From positions 1-46,271 of the forward strand of contig NZ_JRLB01000054.1 in the NCBI RefSeq assembly GCF_000764495.1: a stretch of DNA of 46,271 nt. Direction: 5' to 3'. Every line of letters begins with the position of its first letter. Position 1 is the stretch's first letter. The translations under genes and the position numbers were made by a program. The DNA comes from Nitrincola sp. A-D6 (GTDB lineage: Bacteria > Pseudomonadota > Gammaproteobacteria > Pseudomonadales > Balneatricaceae). Below, piece by piece: positions 27,970-40,564 of the stretch. The notes beneath the pieces are model-generated. The model was not told where the DNA came from. It did no database searches and worked only from the letters and a program-made list of their open reading frames with translations.

Positions 27970-28809
27970 ATGGCTGAGCCGGTTTTATATGTTATTGCCA
28001 CACCTATCGGGAACCTGGGCGATCTTTCGCCACGTGCCATCGAACTTTTGGGCAGGGCTGATTTAATTGCCGCTGAGGATACCCGTCATACCGGGCGGCT
28101 ACTAGCCCACTTTAACATTAAATCGTCGCTTATTTCAGTCCATGATCACAATGAAAATGCCCGTGCTGAGTTGATTATACGCCATTTATCCGAGGGTAAG
28201 ACGATTGCGTTGGTGTCTGATGCGGGAACACCTTTGATTTCCGATCCGGGTTTTTCCCTGGTTAGACTGGTACGCGAAGCCGGATACACTGTTTCCCCTG
28301 TGCCCGGATGTTGTGCTTTTGTGGCGGCATTGAGTGCGGCTGGCCTGCCATCAGACCGTTTTATGTTCATCGGCTTTTTACCCGCAAAGCATCAGGCGCG
28401 TCTGAAAAGTCTGAGTGAGTTGTCCGAATATACCTGTACCCTGATTTTTTATGAATCAACACACCGTATACTGGATTCTGTGCAAGCTATGATTGAAGTG
28501 TTTGGCGCTGAGCGTGAGGCAGTGGTGGCGCGCGAGCTAACCAAAACCTTCGAAACCATAAAGCATGGAAGCCTGGCTGAGCTGTTGCTTTGGATGCAGT
28601 CTGATGCGAACCAGCAAAAAGGTGAGTTTGTGGTGTTAGTACGCGGTGCTGTTGCAGCACAGGCTGACCGTTCTGGACCGGATGCGCGTAGTCTGGACAT
28701 TGTCAGGTTGCTTGCGGAGGAGTTGCCGCCTAAAAAAGCCGCTGCTCTGGCAGCGCAGATTACGGGTGTGCACAAAAAAAGTCTTTACGAGGCTTTGCTG
28801 CAAAGGTAA
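27970..28809 (+). CDS. rsmI: 16S rRNA C1402 2'-O-methyltransferase RsmI
   Basis: This 279-residue SAM-dependent tetrapyrrole-type methyltransferase modifies the ribose of C1402 in the decoding centre. Motifs: LYVIATPIGNLGDLSPRAIE at the start, AAEDTRHTGRLLAHF, the SAM loop ALVSDAGTPLISDPGFSLVR, and FIGFLPAKHQARLKSL. The C-terminal small domain ends in a Lys-rich helix. The rsmH gene, which makes the N4 methyl on the same C1402, lies about 1.1 kb downstream. The start overlaps no other gene but is 33 bases from lpoA. Confidence 0.95.
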   Translation: MAEPVLYVIATPIGNLGDLSPRAIELLGRADLIAAEDTRHTGRLLAHFNIKSSLISVHDHNENARAELIIRHLSEGKTIALVSDAGTPLISDPGFSLVRLVREAGYTVSPVPGCCAFVAALSAAGLPSDRFMFIGFLPAKHQARLKSLSELSEYTCTLIFYESTHRILDSVQAMIEVFGAEREAVVARELTKTFETIKHGSLAELLLWMQSDANQQKGEFVVLVRGAVAAQADRSGPDARSLDIVRLLAEELPPKKAAALAAQITGVHKKSLYEALLQR

Positions 28810-28812
28810 TGC

Positions 28813-28840
28813 TTGCACTTGCGAGGTTTCCTGTTATTCT
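28813..28840 (+). promoter_or_regulatory. Promoter of rnpB
   Basis: TTGCAC (28813-28818) and TATTCT (28835-28840) with a 16-base spacer place the start of transcription at about 28847, which agrees with the 5' end of RNase P RNA read from its P1 stem. Confidence 0.75.
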
Positions 28841-28847
28841 GCGTCGC

Positions 28848-29203
28848 GGGAGTCTGCCGGACAATCGCTGTTCTGCTTGCAGGAGGGAGGAAAGTCCGGG
28901 CTCTACAGGCAGAGTGCCAGATAACGTCTGGGCGGCGTGAGCCGACGGAAAGTGCAACAGAAAGTATACCGCCTAAGGGCTTTTCGAAGTCACGGTAAGG
29001 TTGAAATGGTGCGGTAAGAGCGCACCGCGTGGGTGGCAACACTCCACGGCGATGGAAAACCCCACTCAGAGCAAGACCAAATAGGGATCCTTAAGGTGTG
29101 GCCCGCACTGGATCCGGGTAGGTCGCTTGAGGTGCATGGTGACATGTATCCCAGATGAATGATTGTCCCCGACAAAACCCGGCTTACAGGCAGACTCCCA
29201 CAC
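28848..29203 (+). ncRNA. rnpB: RNase P RNA, bacterial class A
   Basis: This is the catalytic RNA that matures tRNA 5' ends. The ends pair as P1: GGGAGTCTGCC (28848-28858) with GGCAGACTCCC (29189-29199). Universal core elements are present: GAGGAAAGTCCGGGCTC near 28886, ACAGAAAGTATACCGCC near 28958, GGTAAGGTTGAAA near 28996, AGAGCAAGACCAAATAGGG near 29068, and the closing ACAAAACCCGGCTTA before the 3' strand of P1. Length is about 350, as expected. Its position between rsmI and mraZ is the one seen in pseudomonads. Confidence 0.97.
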
Positions 29204-29214
29204 TTGCCTGCTCA

Positions 29215-29235
29215 CGACTTTCCTGTCGAATTTTA
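29215..29235 (+). terminator. Weak candidate terminator of rnpB
   Basis: CGAC (29215-29218) and GTCG (29225-29228) form a short stem followed by AATTTTAT. It is weak, but it is the only hairpin plus T-run near the expected 3' end. Confidence 0.3.
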
Positions 29236-29257
29236 TAATCTGTAAAAAATCTTTTAA

Positions 29258-29273
29258 CTGTATGTATATACAG
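29258..29273. promoter_or_regulatory. LexA-like SOS box between rnpB and mraZ
   Basis: CTGTATGTATATACAG fits CTGT-N8-ACAG with the AT-rich alternating centre of enterobacterial/pseudomonad LexA sites; only one G departs from the (AT)4 core. It lies 136 bases upstream of the mraZ -10 box. What it controls is unclear, and no small SOS-type gene is seen next to it. Confidence 0.5.
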
Positions 29274-29385
29274 TCTATCTGTTTGTTTCTCTTTAATTAA
29301 TTGATTCGCTAATAATTCTTTTGATGCCCTGCGTCGATCATCGTTTGTTGTCACTTTGCCTGCTGTTTTGACCCGTGGTTGTGCC

Positions 29386-29414
29386 TTGCATTGCCTGGGG
29401 TTACTCACTATAGT
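29386..29414 (+). promoter_or_regulatory. Promoter of mraZ and the dcw cluster
   Basis: TTGCAT (29386-29391) and TATAGT (29409-29414) with a 17-base spacer are a good sigma-70 match. The predicted start near 29421 places the MraZ boxes directly downstream. Confidence 0.7.
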
Positions 29415-29423
29415 GTGCAATAG

Positions 29424-29470
29424 TGGGTAAAAGTGGTTCAAAGTGGTTAATTTTGGGGAATTCAGTGGGC
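29424..29470 (+). promoter_or_regulatory. MraZ-box array (TGGKN repeats, 10-base phase)
   Basis: TGGGT (29424), TGGTT (29434), TGGTT (29444) and TGGGG (29454) recur at exactly 10 bases, followed by TGGGC at 29466 just before the mraZ start. MraZ binds TGGGN repeats separated by five bases in its own promoter region in E. coli, so this is its likely self-repression site. Confidence 0.75.
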
Positions 29471-29473
29471 ATA

Positions 29474-29926
29474 ATGTTCCGCGGAGTCAATCCGATCAAT
29501 CTGGATGTTAAGGGTCGCATGGCGATCCCGGCACGCTATCGCGAGATGATAGCGTCGCATTGCAGTAATCAGATGGTCGCAACGATCGACACCGAGTCCC
29601 GCTGCTTGCTGCTTTATCCCTTGCCAGAGTGGGAAGATATTCAAGCTCGGATCGAGGCTTTGCCTAGTTTTAATAAAGTGGCTCGTCGGATTCAGCGCTT
29701 ATTGATCGGGCATGCCACTGATCTGGAATTGGATGGAAATGGCCGCTTGTTGTTGCCAGCGAGCCTGCGGGAATACGCCGGTTTGGATAAAAAAATTGTG
29801 TTATTAGGTCAGGGACGCAAGTTTGAAATTTGGGATGAAGCACAGTGGAGCGCCACTCGAGACGAATACCTTGACGAGGTTGGCGAAGATACTTTGCCAC
29901 CGGAAATGCTGGATCTGTCGCTTTAA
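29474..29926 (+). CDS. mraZ: Transcriptional regulator MraZ
   Basis: This 150-residue protein has two SpoVT/AbrB-like swapped-hairpin domains: MFRGVNPINLDVKGRMAIPA at the start and LELDGNGRLLLPASLREYAG in the second half. The two DxxGRxxxPxxxR motifs identify MraZ, which forms a ring-shaped oligomer and represses its own promoter and the dcw cluster. The start at 29474 gives the canonical MFRG N-terminus; an in-frame earlier start at 29423 would add residues encoded by the operator repeats and is rejected. Confidence 0.95.
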   Translation: MFRGVNPINLDVKGRMAIPARYREMIASHCSNQMVATIDTESRCLLLYPLPEWEDIQARIEALPSFNKVARRIQRLLIGHATDLELDGNGRLLLPASLREYAGLDKKIVLLGQGRKFEIWDEAQWSATRDEYLDEVGEDTLPPEMLDLSL

Positions 29927-29962
29927 CGCCACAATCCACAATACAGGTTTACAGGATCTCAG

Positions 29963-30891
29963 ATGAGTCAGGAATTCAGCCATATCACCGTATTACTTGA
30001 AGAAGCTGTCGCTGCGTTGGTGACGGATCCTGATGGTTTTTATATTGATGGTACGTTTGGGCGTGGCGGTCATTCTGCACGTATTTTATCCAGTTTGAGC
30101 GACCAGGGGCGTTTGCTGGCTATAGATAAAGACCCGTTGGCGGTAGCAGAAGGGCAACGGCGTTTTGGGGATGATCCGCGTTTTTGCATCGAACACGGCT
30201 CGTTTAGTGAACTCGCAACAATGGTTGCTGCACGTGATATGAACGATCAGGTCACTGGCATACTGCTGGATCTGGGTGTGAGTTCTCCGCAGTTAGATGA
30301 TCCTTCAAGAGGGTTCAGCTTTCAGCAAGATGGTCCGCTGGATATGCGTATGAATACATCGGCAGGTGACAGTGCTGCCGAGTGGATTAATCGTGCTACA
30401 GAAGCTGAGATTGCTGACGTTCTGTTTCACTATGGTGAGGAGCGTTTTTCCCGTCGTATGGCGAAAGCAGTGGTCGCAGAGCGGGCCGTATCTCCGATTA
30501 CTACCACGGCACGTTTGGCCAGCATTATTACCGCCGCCAACCCGCGTTGGGAAAAGGGTAAGAACCCTGCAACCCGTGCTTTTCAAGGCATTCGTATCCA
30601 TATTAACCGGGAGTTGGAGGAAATCGAAACCTGTTTGGACCAGTCTGTGGATGTGTTGGCAGCCGAGGGGCGTTTGGTAGTTATCAGTTTTCATTCACTG
30701 GAAGACCGGATTGTAAAACGCTTTATACGCAAACATGTGAAAGGGGATGAGCACTTACCTGCCGGACTGCCATTTACCCAGTCCATGTTGAACCAGCGCT
30801 TGCGCAGTGTGGGTAAGGCTGTCAAAGCCAGCGCAGGGGAAGTGGATGCCAATCCTCGCGCTCGAAGTGCGGTGATGCGAGTGGCCGAGAA

Positions 30892-30901
<10 letters not shown>
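29963..30901 (+). CDS. rsmH: 16S rRNA m4C1402 methyltransferase RsmH
   Basis: This 312-residue SAM methyltransferase (formerly MraW) adds the N4 methyl to C1402. It begins HITVLLEEAVAAL and has the SAM motif YIDGTFGRGGHSARIL, then GILLDLGVSSPQLDDPSRGF, FQGIRIHINRELEEIE and VVISFHSLEDRIVKRF. Length equals the E. coli protein (313). It is followed by ftsL with a 10-base overlap. Confidence 0.97.
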
Positions 30902-32939
<2,038 letters not shown>

Positions 32940-32943
<4 letters not shown>

Positions 32944-34435
32944 ACTCAGTACGCTCAGATCTGCCGAGTTTGAAAAGCCTGTTGCCAGATTGTCCTGATA
33001 TACCGGATTATTTATTGATCCGTAATGTGGTGCTGGATAACAGGGATGTGCGTGCGGGCGATCTCTATATTGCTCGATCCGGTACACAGCATAAGGGCGT
33101 TGACTTTGTGATTCCGGCGATCAGTGCCGGAGCCTCTGCTGTTATTATGCATGCCTCAGAATATCACTCCGGCCTGGATGCCTATGCAGACTGGATTTTT
33201 CCGGTAGATAATCTCAATCAGGTTGCGGGAGAAGTGATCAGCCGATATTACCAACGCCCGTCAGACGTGATCAAAGTCATCGGTATTACCGGTACTAACG
33301 GTAAAACCTCCTGCAGTCATTTTATCGCTCAAGCATTGAATCTGTTAGGCGAAAAAGCTGCGATTGTAGGTACCATCGGGAATGGTTTTCTCAGCTCTCT
33401 GGATCGCTCTACGCACACGACACCGGATGTGCTTACCGTACATCAGCTACTTGCAGGGTATCAGCAAGCGGGTGCCGATACGGTAGTCATGGAAGTGTCC
33501 AGCCATGCACTGGATCAGGCCCGAACGGCGGGTGTGCGGTTTCGACAGGTAGGCTTTACCAACCTCACTCGTGATCATCTGGACTATCATCAGAGCATGG
33601 CAGCCTATGCTGACTCTAAGCGACGTTTATTTGAACAAGCTGATAGCGAGCAGATTCTGAATCTGGATGATGCGTTCGGTGCTGAGTTGGCTGAACAAAG
33701 TAAAACCAGGGGTTGTAAAGTTATCACTTATTCACTATTGGATCAGTCAGCTGACCTATGGGTAAAAACCTCTGAGCTGCATGATGAGGGGATGAGTTTT
33801 GCACTGGCATCACCCTGGGGAGAAATCAGTGTCAGTTCGTCTCTGATCGGACGCTTTAACCTCAGTAATTTGCTCTTAACAACCGCTTCTTTGGGTTTAT
33901 CCGGTTACGAAGCTTGCCGTATCAGTCATGCATTAACGCAGGTTACAGCTGTGTGTGGACGGATGGAAAAAGTCTCTGAAGTAGGAGAGCCTTTGGTGTT
34001 GGTTGATTATGCGCATACACCGGATGCTCTGCTGCAAACCCTGTCAGCTCTGAACGAACATAGAAAAACAGGCTCCAGGATTATTTGTGTATTTGGCTGT
34101 GGTGGTGATCGAGATCAGGCAAGCGCCCACTAATGGCACAGGTGGCCAGTGGTTTGGCAGATCAACTTATTATTACCAGTGATAATCCGCGCTTCGAAGA
34201 TCCCCAGCAGATTATTCAGCACATACTGTCTGGTGTCAGCGCTGCTCACCAACCTCAGGTAGAAACCGACCGTGCAGCCGCTATTGCAATGGCTATCGAG
34301 CAGGCTCGGGAAGAGGATATCGTGTTGATTGCCGGTAAGGGGCATGAGGATTATCAGGAAGTGCTGAATAAACGCCAACCTTTCAGTGACCAGACTGTAG
34401 CAAGAGATGTTTTGAGCAGCAGGAGAATCACATGA
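32940..34435 (+). CDS. murE: UDP-MurNAc-tripeptide synthetase MurE (one frameshift)
   Basis: This enzyme adds the third residue, meso-diaminopimelate in Gram-negatives, to UDP-MurNAc-L-Ala-D-Glu. The ATP loop is IGITGTNGKTSCSHF, the central domain has MEVSSHALDQ and NLTRDHLDYH, and the C-terminal domain has VLVDYAHTPDALLQTL and GCGGDRD. At 34118 one G is missing (CAGG for CAGGG). Restoring it gives QGKRPLMAQVA, then ITSDNPRFEDP and AGKGHEDYQ. The DNPR motif supports diaminopimelate specificity. The repaired length of 498 is normal. ATGA overlaps join it to both ftsI and murF. Confidence 0.95.
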
Positions 34436-35814
34436 TAGGGGAATGGACACTGGATACTGCAGCTACAGCAATTGAAGCTGAATTGATTGGTGTTTCCCAG
34501 CCGCAAAGCCGGGTTGCACGTATTTGCACAGATACGCGCCAGATTCAGTCGGGAGATCTGTTTATTTGCCTCAAAGGCGAGCATTTTGATGCCCACGATT
34601 TTATAGCACAAGCACGACAGCAAGGTGCACTGGCAGCCGTCACAGATCATCGAGTGGATGATAGTCTGCCGCAGCTGGTGGTTGACGATACGCTGATAGC
34701 ACTAGGCCGTCTGGCAGCACTCAACCGTAATCGTTTCCAGGGTAAGTTAGTTGCAGTGACTGGCAGTAGTGGTAAAACCACAGTGAAAGAGCTGCTGGCC
34801 AGCATGTTTAGTCAGCTCGGCCCCACACTGTATACACAAGGTAATCTAAACAACCATATTGGTGTGCCTTTAACCCTGTTGCGCCTGCAAGCTGAACACC
34901 AGTATGCCGTGATTGAGCTGGGAGCCAGTGCCGAGGGTGAAATTGACTATACCGTGCATCTGGCACAACCACAGGTAGCGCTGCTCAATAATGCCTGCGC
35001 GGCCCATATCGAAGGCTTTGGCAGTCTGAGTGGTGTGGTCCGGGCTAAGTCAGAAATATTTAATGCGTTGACAGATGAAGATACCGGCATCATTAATCTG
35101 GATGATCCACATACCGATTTCTGGCAGGAAAAACTGGATAACCAGCTACGTGCTTACCTGACATTTTCTGTTATCAATCCTGAGGCCGATATATGGGTCA
35201 GTGATATGGCTGAGAATGATGTGGGTGCGTGGCATTTCCGGTTGCATCACCAACAGGACTCAGTACAGGTCCAGCTCAGGCTTCTGGGAAAGCACAATGT
35301 TGCCAATGCAGCGGCGGCAACGGCGGCCTGGATTGCTCAGGGTTTGCCTTTGAATGCAGTCAAGGCTGGGCTGGAAGCCTGTGAAGCAATGAATGGCCGC
35401 ATGAAGCTGGTTATGCTGCAACCTGCACTGCTAATCGATGACAGCTATAACGCCAATCCTCAAGCTATGCAGGCGGCTATAGATTATCTCGCTTCCCGTC
35501 AGGGACAGCGCGTACTGGTGCTGGGCGATATGGCTGAGTTGGGTGCCGATGAAATTGAGCAGCATGTCCAGATTGGTGAGTATGCTGCTGCAGCCGCATT
35601 GGAAGGTTTTTATGCAACGGGTGCATTGATGCGTCATGCCGTTGATGCAGCCAGACAGGCTGGACTGAATGCACTGTATTTTGAACACCAGAGTGCCTTG
35701 ATTGAGGCGTTGAAGCAGATGTTGAACGAGCCGGTGACATTACTTGTTAAAGGCTCACGCAGTGCCGCAATGGATAGAGTGGTCGCCGCTCTACAGAATG
35801 GAGATGCTCAGTAA
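34432..35814 (+). CDS. murF: MurF, UDP-MurNAc-pentapeptide synthetase
   Basis: This 460-residue ligase adds D-Ala-D-Ala to the tripeptide precursor. The ATP loop is [15 protein letters not shown], the substrate/metal region [16 protein letters not shown] and [12 protein letters not shown], and the C-terminal part [20 protein letters not shown] and [11 protein letters not shown]. It is intact. Its stop shares bases with the mraY start (TAATG). Confidence 0.97.
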   Translation: MIGEWTLDTAATAIEAELIGVSQPQSRVARICTDTRQIQSGDLFICLKGEHFDAHDFIAQARQQGALAAVTDHRVDDSLPQLVVDDTLIALGRLAALNRNRFQGKLVAVTGSSGKTTVKELLASMFSQLGPTLYTQGNLNNHIGVPLTLLRLQAEHQYAVIELGASAEGEIDYTVHLAQPQVALLNNACAAHIEGFGSLSGVVRAKSEIFNALTDEDTGIINLDDPHTDFWQEKLDNQLRAYLTFSVINPEADIWVSDMAENDVGAWHFRLHHQQDSVQVQLRLLGKHNVANAAAATAAWIAQGLPLNAVKAGLEACEAMNGRMKLVMLQPALLIDDSYNANPQAMQAAIDYLASRQGQRVLVLGDMAELGADEIEQHVQIGEYAAAAALEGFYATGALMRHAVDAARQAGLNALYFEHQSALIEALKQMLNEPVTLLVKGSRSAAMDRVVAALQNGDAQ

Positions 35815-36895
35815 TGTTGTTACTGATAACAGAGTACCTGACCCAGTACTACACGGCTTTTTCAGTGTTTGGCTATATCACTTTACGAGGCATTCTCGGG
35901 GTGTTAACAGCACTGGCAATTTCGCTGTTACTGGGCCCTTATCTGATTAATCAGTTGCGCAGTCGACAAATAGGTCAGGCTGTAAGAACCGATGGACCTC
36001 AATCGCATCTGAGTAAGTCAGGCACCCCAACGATGGGTGGTGGATTGATTTTACTGGCGATTGCGGTCAGCACACTGCTCTGGGCTGATCTTTCCAACCG
36101 CTATGTGTGGATTACATTGTATGTGTTGATTGTCTTCGGTGCGGTGGGTTGGGTGGATGACTGGCGCAAGGTGATTGAAAAAGACCCGCGCGGACTACCT
36201 GCACGATGGAAATACTTATGGCAGTCCGTCGGTGGTGTCGGTGCAGCCGTACTGCTTTATATCACAGCGCAGAGCCCTGTTGAAACTCAGCTTATCGTGC
36301 CGTTTTTTAAGGATGTCGTTATAGAGATGGGGATTTTCTTCATCGTATTTACTTATTTTGTCATCGTCGGGAGTTCCAACGCGGTGAACCTGACGGACGG
36401 GCTTGATGGCCTGGCCATTATGCCAACGGTGATGGTTGCTGGTGCGCTGGCGGTGTTTGCCTATCTGGGTGGCCATGTGCAGTTTGCCAATTATCTGCAT
36501 ATTCCTATGTGGCCGGTGCGGGTGAATTGATTGTTATTTGTGGGGCGATTGTCGGTGCCGGTTTGGGGTTCCTGTGGTTTAACACCTATCCCGCTCAGGT
36601 TTTTATGGGGGATGTCGGTGCGCTGTCATTAGGAGCTGTGCTGGGAGTTGTTGCCGTGATTGTGCGCCAGGAGCTGGTATTAGTGATTATGGGTGGTGTG
36701 TTCGTGATGGAAACTGTATCGGTCATTCTTCAGGTGGCATCTTACAAACTGACCGGGCGGCGCATATTCAGAATGGCACCGATCCATCATCACTTTGAGT
36801 TAAAGGGGTGGCCTGAACCTCGGGTCATCGTACGGTTTTGGATTATCAGTGTCGTTCTGGTGCTCATCGGCCTGGCCACACTGAAACTGCGTTAA
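35814..36895 (+). CDS. mraY: MraY, phospho-MurNAc-pentapeptide translocase (one frameshift)
   Basis: This ten-helix membrane enzyme transfers phospho-MurNAc-pentapeptide to undecaprenyl phosphate, making lipid I. Landmarks are the [13 protein letters not shown] loop, WVDDWRKV (catalytic Asp pair region), [28 protein letters not shown] and the cytoplasmic [12 protein letters not shown]. At 36506 one T is missing (CCTATG for CCTTATG), and its return reads [16 protein letters not shown]. The repaired length is 360, the same as E. coli. Read literally the protein would stop at 36530. Confidence 0.96.
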
Positions 36896-36908
36896 GTAGG
36901 AGAGATAA

Positions 36909-38261
36909 GTGACAATGATAGCAACGGATACACTACGCATCATTATCGGTCTGGGACAGACCGGGTATGCTTGTGCCCGTTATATGGCAGCCAAAGGCTG
37001 GCCATTTGTTGTTGTTGATACTCGCGATGAACCGCCCTTGGCGGCTGATTTTTACAATGAATTTCCTCAGATCAAACTCTATACCGGTGAACTGGATCCT
37101 GTACTGTTGGCCAGCGCCAAAGAACTGATCCTGAGTCCAGGGGTAGCCAAGTCATCACCGGCAATTCAGTATGCGATGCAGCATGATAGCCGGGTGATTG
37201 GTGATATAGATCTGTTTTGCCGGGAAGTATCAGCCCCCATTGTGGCGATTACCGGATCCAATGCCAAGAGTACGGTAACCACGCTGGTGGGTGACATGGC
37301 AAGGGCTGCAGGCATCAACGTGGCTGTCGGCGGTAATATTGGTACACCCGTATTAGAGCTGCTTAATCAGCCAGCTGCTGACCTTTATGTGCTAGAGCTG
37401 TCCAGTTTTCAACTGGAAACCACGCATGAGCTAAAAGCGCTAGCCGCTACTGTGCTGAATATCAGCCCGGATCATCTTGACCGTTATCCGGATATGCAAA
37501 GCTATTATCTGGCTAAGCACCGCATTTACCGGGGTTGTCGTCACTGTATTGTGAACCGTGATGATCCTTTAACAGCGCCATTAATGGCACAGGGTATGAA
37601 ACAGATCAGCTTCGGCCTGTCAGCACCTGATCTGGGGCAGTATGGTGTGGCACTGGAAGCTGATCAGTCTTGGTTATTCCAGGGATTGCAGCCATTAATG
37701 CCAGTGGCTGATCTCAAAGTAAAAGGTGAACACAATGTCGCTAATGTGCTGGCGGCACTGAGTTTAGGTGGTGCAGCAGGTTTGCCTCTGGATGCGATGC
37801 TGCGTGCGGTTAAACAGTTCACTGGGTTGCGTCATCGCTGCCAGTGGGTAGCTGAAAAGCAAGGGGTCGGTTATATCAATGACTCCAAGGGAACCAATGT
37901 AGGTGCCACACTGGCGGCAGTGCAGGGGTTGGGCGCGATGCTGGATGATGCGCAAAAATTAGTGATTATTCTGGGTGGTGTCGGTAAAGAGCAAAGCTTT
38001 ACTGAGCTGAAAGCACCGCTGGCGCGTTATGCCCGACAGGTGCTGCTGATAGGTCGTGATGCTGATCTGATTGCCACAGACCTGCAGGGCTTGCCACTGC
38101 AGCGTGCAGAATCCCTGGAACAGGCAGTTGCCTTAGCCGCTGACCTTGCGCAGCCAGGTGATCAGGTGCTGCTATCTCCTGCTTGTGCCAGTTTTGATAT
38201 GTTTCGCGGCTATGAAGCACGTGGCGATCGCTTTATTGAAATCGTGGAGAGTCTGCTATGA
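36909..38261 (+). CDS. murD: MurD, UDP-MurNAc-L-Ala:D-Glu ligase
   Basis: This 450-residue enzyme adds D-glutamate. The ATP loop reads AITGSNAKSTVTTLVGDMA, with Ala in place of the common Gly in GTNGKST; this GSNAKST form is known from other gammaproteobacterial MurD proteins. Further motifs are LELSSFQLE, NISPDHLDRY, INDSKGTNVGATLAA and LLSPACASFDMF. The start GTG 36909 has AGGAGAG 5 bases upstream and is favoured over ATG 36915. It is intact, with an ATGA overlap into ftsW. Confidence 0.96.
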   Translation: MTMIATDTLRIIIGLGQTGYACARYMAAKGWPFVVVDTRDEPPLAADFYNEFPQIKLYTGELDPVLLASAKELILSPGVAKSSPAIQYAMQHDSRVIGDIDLFCREVSAPIVAITGSNAKSTVTTLVGDMARAAGINVAVGGNIGTPVLELLNQPAADLYVLELSSFQLETTHELKALAATVLNISPDHLDRYPDMQSYYLAKHRIYRGCRHCIVNRDDPLTAPLMAQGMKQISFGLSAPDLGQYGVALEADQSWLFQGLQPLMPVADLKVKGEHNVANVLAALSLGGAAGLPLDAMLRAVKQFTGLRHRCQWVAEKQGVGYINDSKGTNVGATLAAVQGLGAMLDDAQKLVIILGGVGKEQSFTELKAPLARYARQVLLIGRDADLIATDLQGLPLQRAESLEQAVALAADLAQPGDQVLLSPACASFDMFRGYEARGDRFIEIVESLL

Positions 38262-39483
38262 ATGGACTATCCCTGAAGTTTTATTGGCCTGCCTTTCTGG
38301 ATATGCCGTCCGGAAAGCTGTCATTTGATCCCTTGTTAATTTTAAGCACAGTGACCCTGATGCTGACCGGGTTCGTGATGATTGCATCGGCTTCCATGGA
38401 TGTAGCTGCAAGGGACTTCGGTTCAGCATACTTTTTTATTATGCGCCATGGGATTTTTGTGGTGATGGCACTTATCACCCTGGCTGTTGTCTCGGCTGTA
38501 CCCATACAGCTGTGGCAAAAATACAGTGTGCCTTTGTTGGCGATTGGCGGGGTTGCACTGCTGTTGGTTTTGATTCCCGGTATAGGCCGGGAAGTTAATG
38601 GAGCACGCCGCTGGATCAGTATGGGCTTTTTTAACCTGCAGGTATCTGAATTAGCCAAAATTTTCATGGTAATTTACATCAGTGGCTATCTGGTCAGGCG
38701 CCTGTCCGAGGTGCGAACGACTTGGTCGGGTGTGATTAAACCAATATTACCACTGATGATATATGTCGGATTGCTGATCAGTCAGCCGGATTTTGGTGTC
38801 ACCGTAGTGCTGATGTGTACCGTGATGGGCATGGTGTTTCTCAGCGGTATGCGGCTGATACAGTTTTTGAGTGTGGTATTGGTAGGCATATTAATGGCTG
38901 GCTTGCTGGCAGTGACACAGCCTTATCGTGTACAGCGCTTGAAAACTTTCCTTGACCCCTGGCTGATCCTTTTGGCGCCGGATACCAATTATCCCAGGCG
39001 CAGATTGCATTCGGCCGTGGTGAGTGGTTCGGAACAGGTCTTGGTAACAGCATACAGAAACTGTTTTATCTCCCGGAAGCACATACTGACTTTATCTATT
39101 CCATCCTGGCAGAAGAGCTGGGGCTGATGGGCGCACTGATTGTCATCGCCCTGTATTGTTTTTTGGTACTACGAATTTTCATCACTGGACGTAACGCAGA
39201 AAAGCAACAGCAGTTTTTTATGGGGTATATCTGTTATGGCTTTGCCTTTATTTTTGCCGGTCAAGCGCTGATTAATATTGGTGTCAATGTCGGTGCGCTG
39301 CCCACCAAAGGGCTGACGTTACCCCTGCTTAGCTATGGTGGCAGCAGCTTGCTGGCATCGTCCATTATGATCGCTATTGTGTTGCGTATTGATTATGAAC
39401 TTAAGCGTGCAGAAGTGGTTGCTTTAACGGCATCAGGTAAATCTGATAGTCCGCGCAAAACCGCGAGGAGGGCCGTAGCATGA
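38258..39483 (+). CDS. ftsW: FtsW, septal peptidoglycan polymerase (one frameshift)
   Basis: This SEDS-family glycosyltransferase works with FtsI. It has about ten membrane helices, with [26 protein letters not shown] carrying the SEDS core (seen here as [15 protein letters not shown] and SELAKIFM), [12 protein letters not shown], and after the break [17 protein letters not shown] and [20 protein letters not shown] is missing at 38961 (CTGGCTGATC for CTGGGCTGATC). Its return gives [18 protein letters not shown] and a total of 408 residues. The C-terminal [18 protein letters not shown] loop is present. ATGA overlaps couple it to murD and murG. Confidence 0.95.
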
Positions 39484-40564
39484 AAGCTGAAACGACAAGA
39501 ACCCTGTTGGTGATGGCTGGCGGCACAGGTGGTCATGTATTTCCAGCCCTGGCGACGGCTGATTTACTGCGGGCCCAGGGTGTAGATGTGGAGTGGCTGG
39601 GAACCGAAAAAGGGATTGAATCCCGCATTGTGCCAGCGGCAAATATTAAATTGAACTGTATCCCTGTTGCTGGTTTGCGTGGTAAAGGCGTGCTGCGCTT
39701 ACTTACCGCCCCCTTCAACTTGTTGAAAGCGGTATTGGCAGCCAGAGCCGTAATTAAACGGGTAAAACCAGCTGCGGTGTTGGGTATGGGAGGCTTTGCA
39801 TCCGGGCCAGGAGGCATTGCTGCTCGGCTGATGGGGATACCTGTGGTGATTCACGAACAAAACGCCATCCCCGGGATGACAAATAAAGTGCTGGCACGCA
39901 TTGCAACACGTGTATTACAGGCGTTCCCTGGTGCATTTGAGCAGTGCAGGGTAAAGATACCATCGGTAATCCGGTTAGAGGCCCTATCCTGGAATTGCCC
40001 GATCCAGCTGAGCGCATGCAGGGTCGAACAGGACCTATCCGTCTGCTGGTAGTGGGAGGGAGTTTGGGGGCTAAGGCTATTAATGAGCGCTTACCTGAGG
40101 CGCTGGCGATGATGCCGGTGGAAGTACGTCCGGAAGTGTGGCACCAAACCGGACAAACTCATCACAAGCAGACACTTGAACATTATGAATCTCTGGGTAT
40201 AGAGGCACGCGTGGTGCCCTTTATTGAACAAATGGATGCAGCCTTTGGCTGGGCTGATCTGGTGTTATGTCGCTCGGGCGCTCTGACTGTGAGTGAACTG
40301 GCTATTGCGGGAGTGGCTTCCATTCTGGTGCCTTTTCCCTTTGCTGTCGATGATCATCAGACAGCCAATGCCCAGTTCCTTGCTGGTTGCGGAGCCGCTG
40401 AGTTGATGCAGCAATCTGAATTGACAAGTGATGTTCTGTATCAGTTGCTGAATAAGCTCAATCAACGTGAGCGTTTGCTGAAAATGGCCCAGCTGGCGCG
40501 TGAACAGGGTAAGCCGGAAGCCGGAAGGCAATTAGCCGAAGCTTGTCTGGAGGTAATGGCATGA
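39480..40564 (+). CDS. murG: MurG, lipid II-forming GlcNAc transferase (one frameshift)
   Basis: This peripheral membrane GT-B enzyme adds GlcNAc to lipid I. N-terminal loop [14 protein letters not shown], then [28 protein letters not shown] and [13 protein letters not shown]. The C-terminal half carries [30 protein letters not shown] and [17 protein letters not shown]. One G is missing at 39944 (CAGTGCAGG for CAGGTGCAGG). Restoring it joins [20 protein letters not shown] and gives 361 residues. The literal reading would stop at 40052. Confidence 0.95.

Noticed and set aside
29184..29441. 85-residue open frame on minus between rnpB and mraZ
   Set aside because: It overlaps the 3' end of rnpB, the LexA-like box and the mraZ promoter, has no recognisable domain and no ribosome site; chance reading frame.
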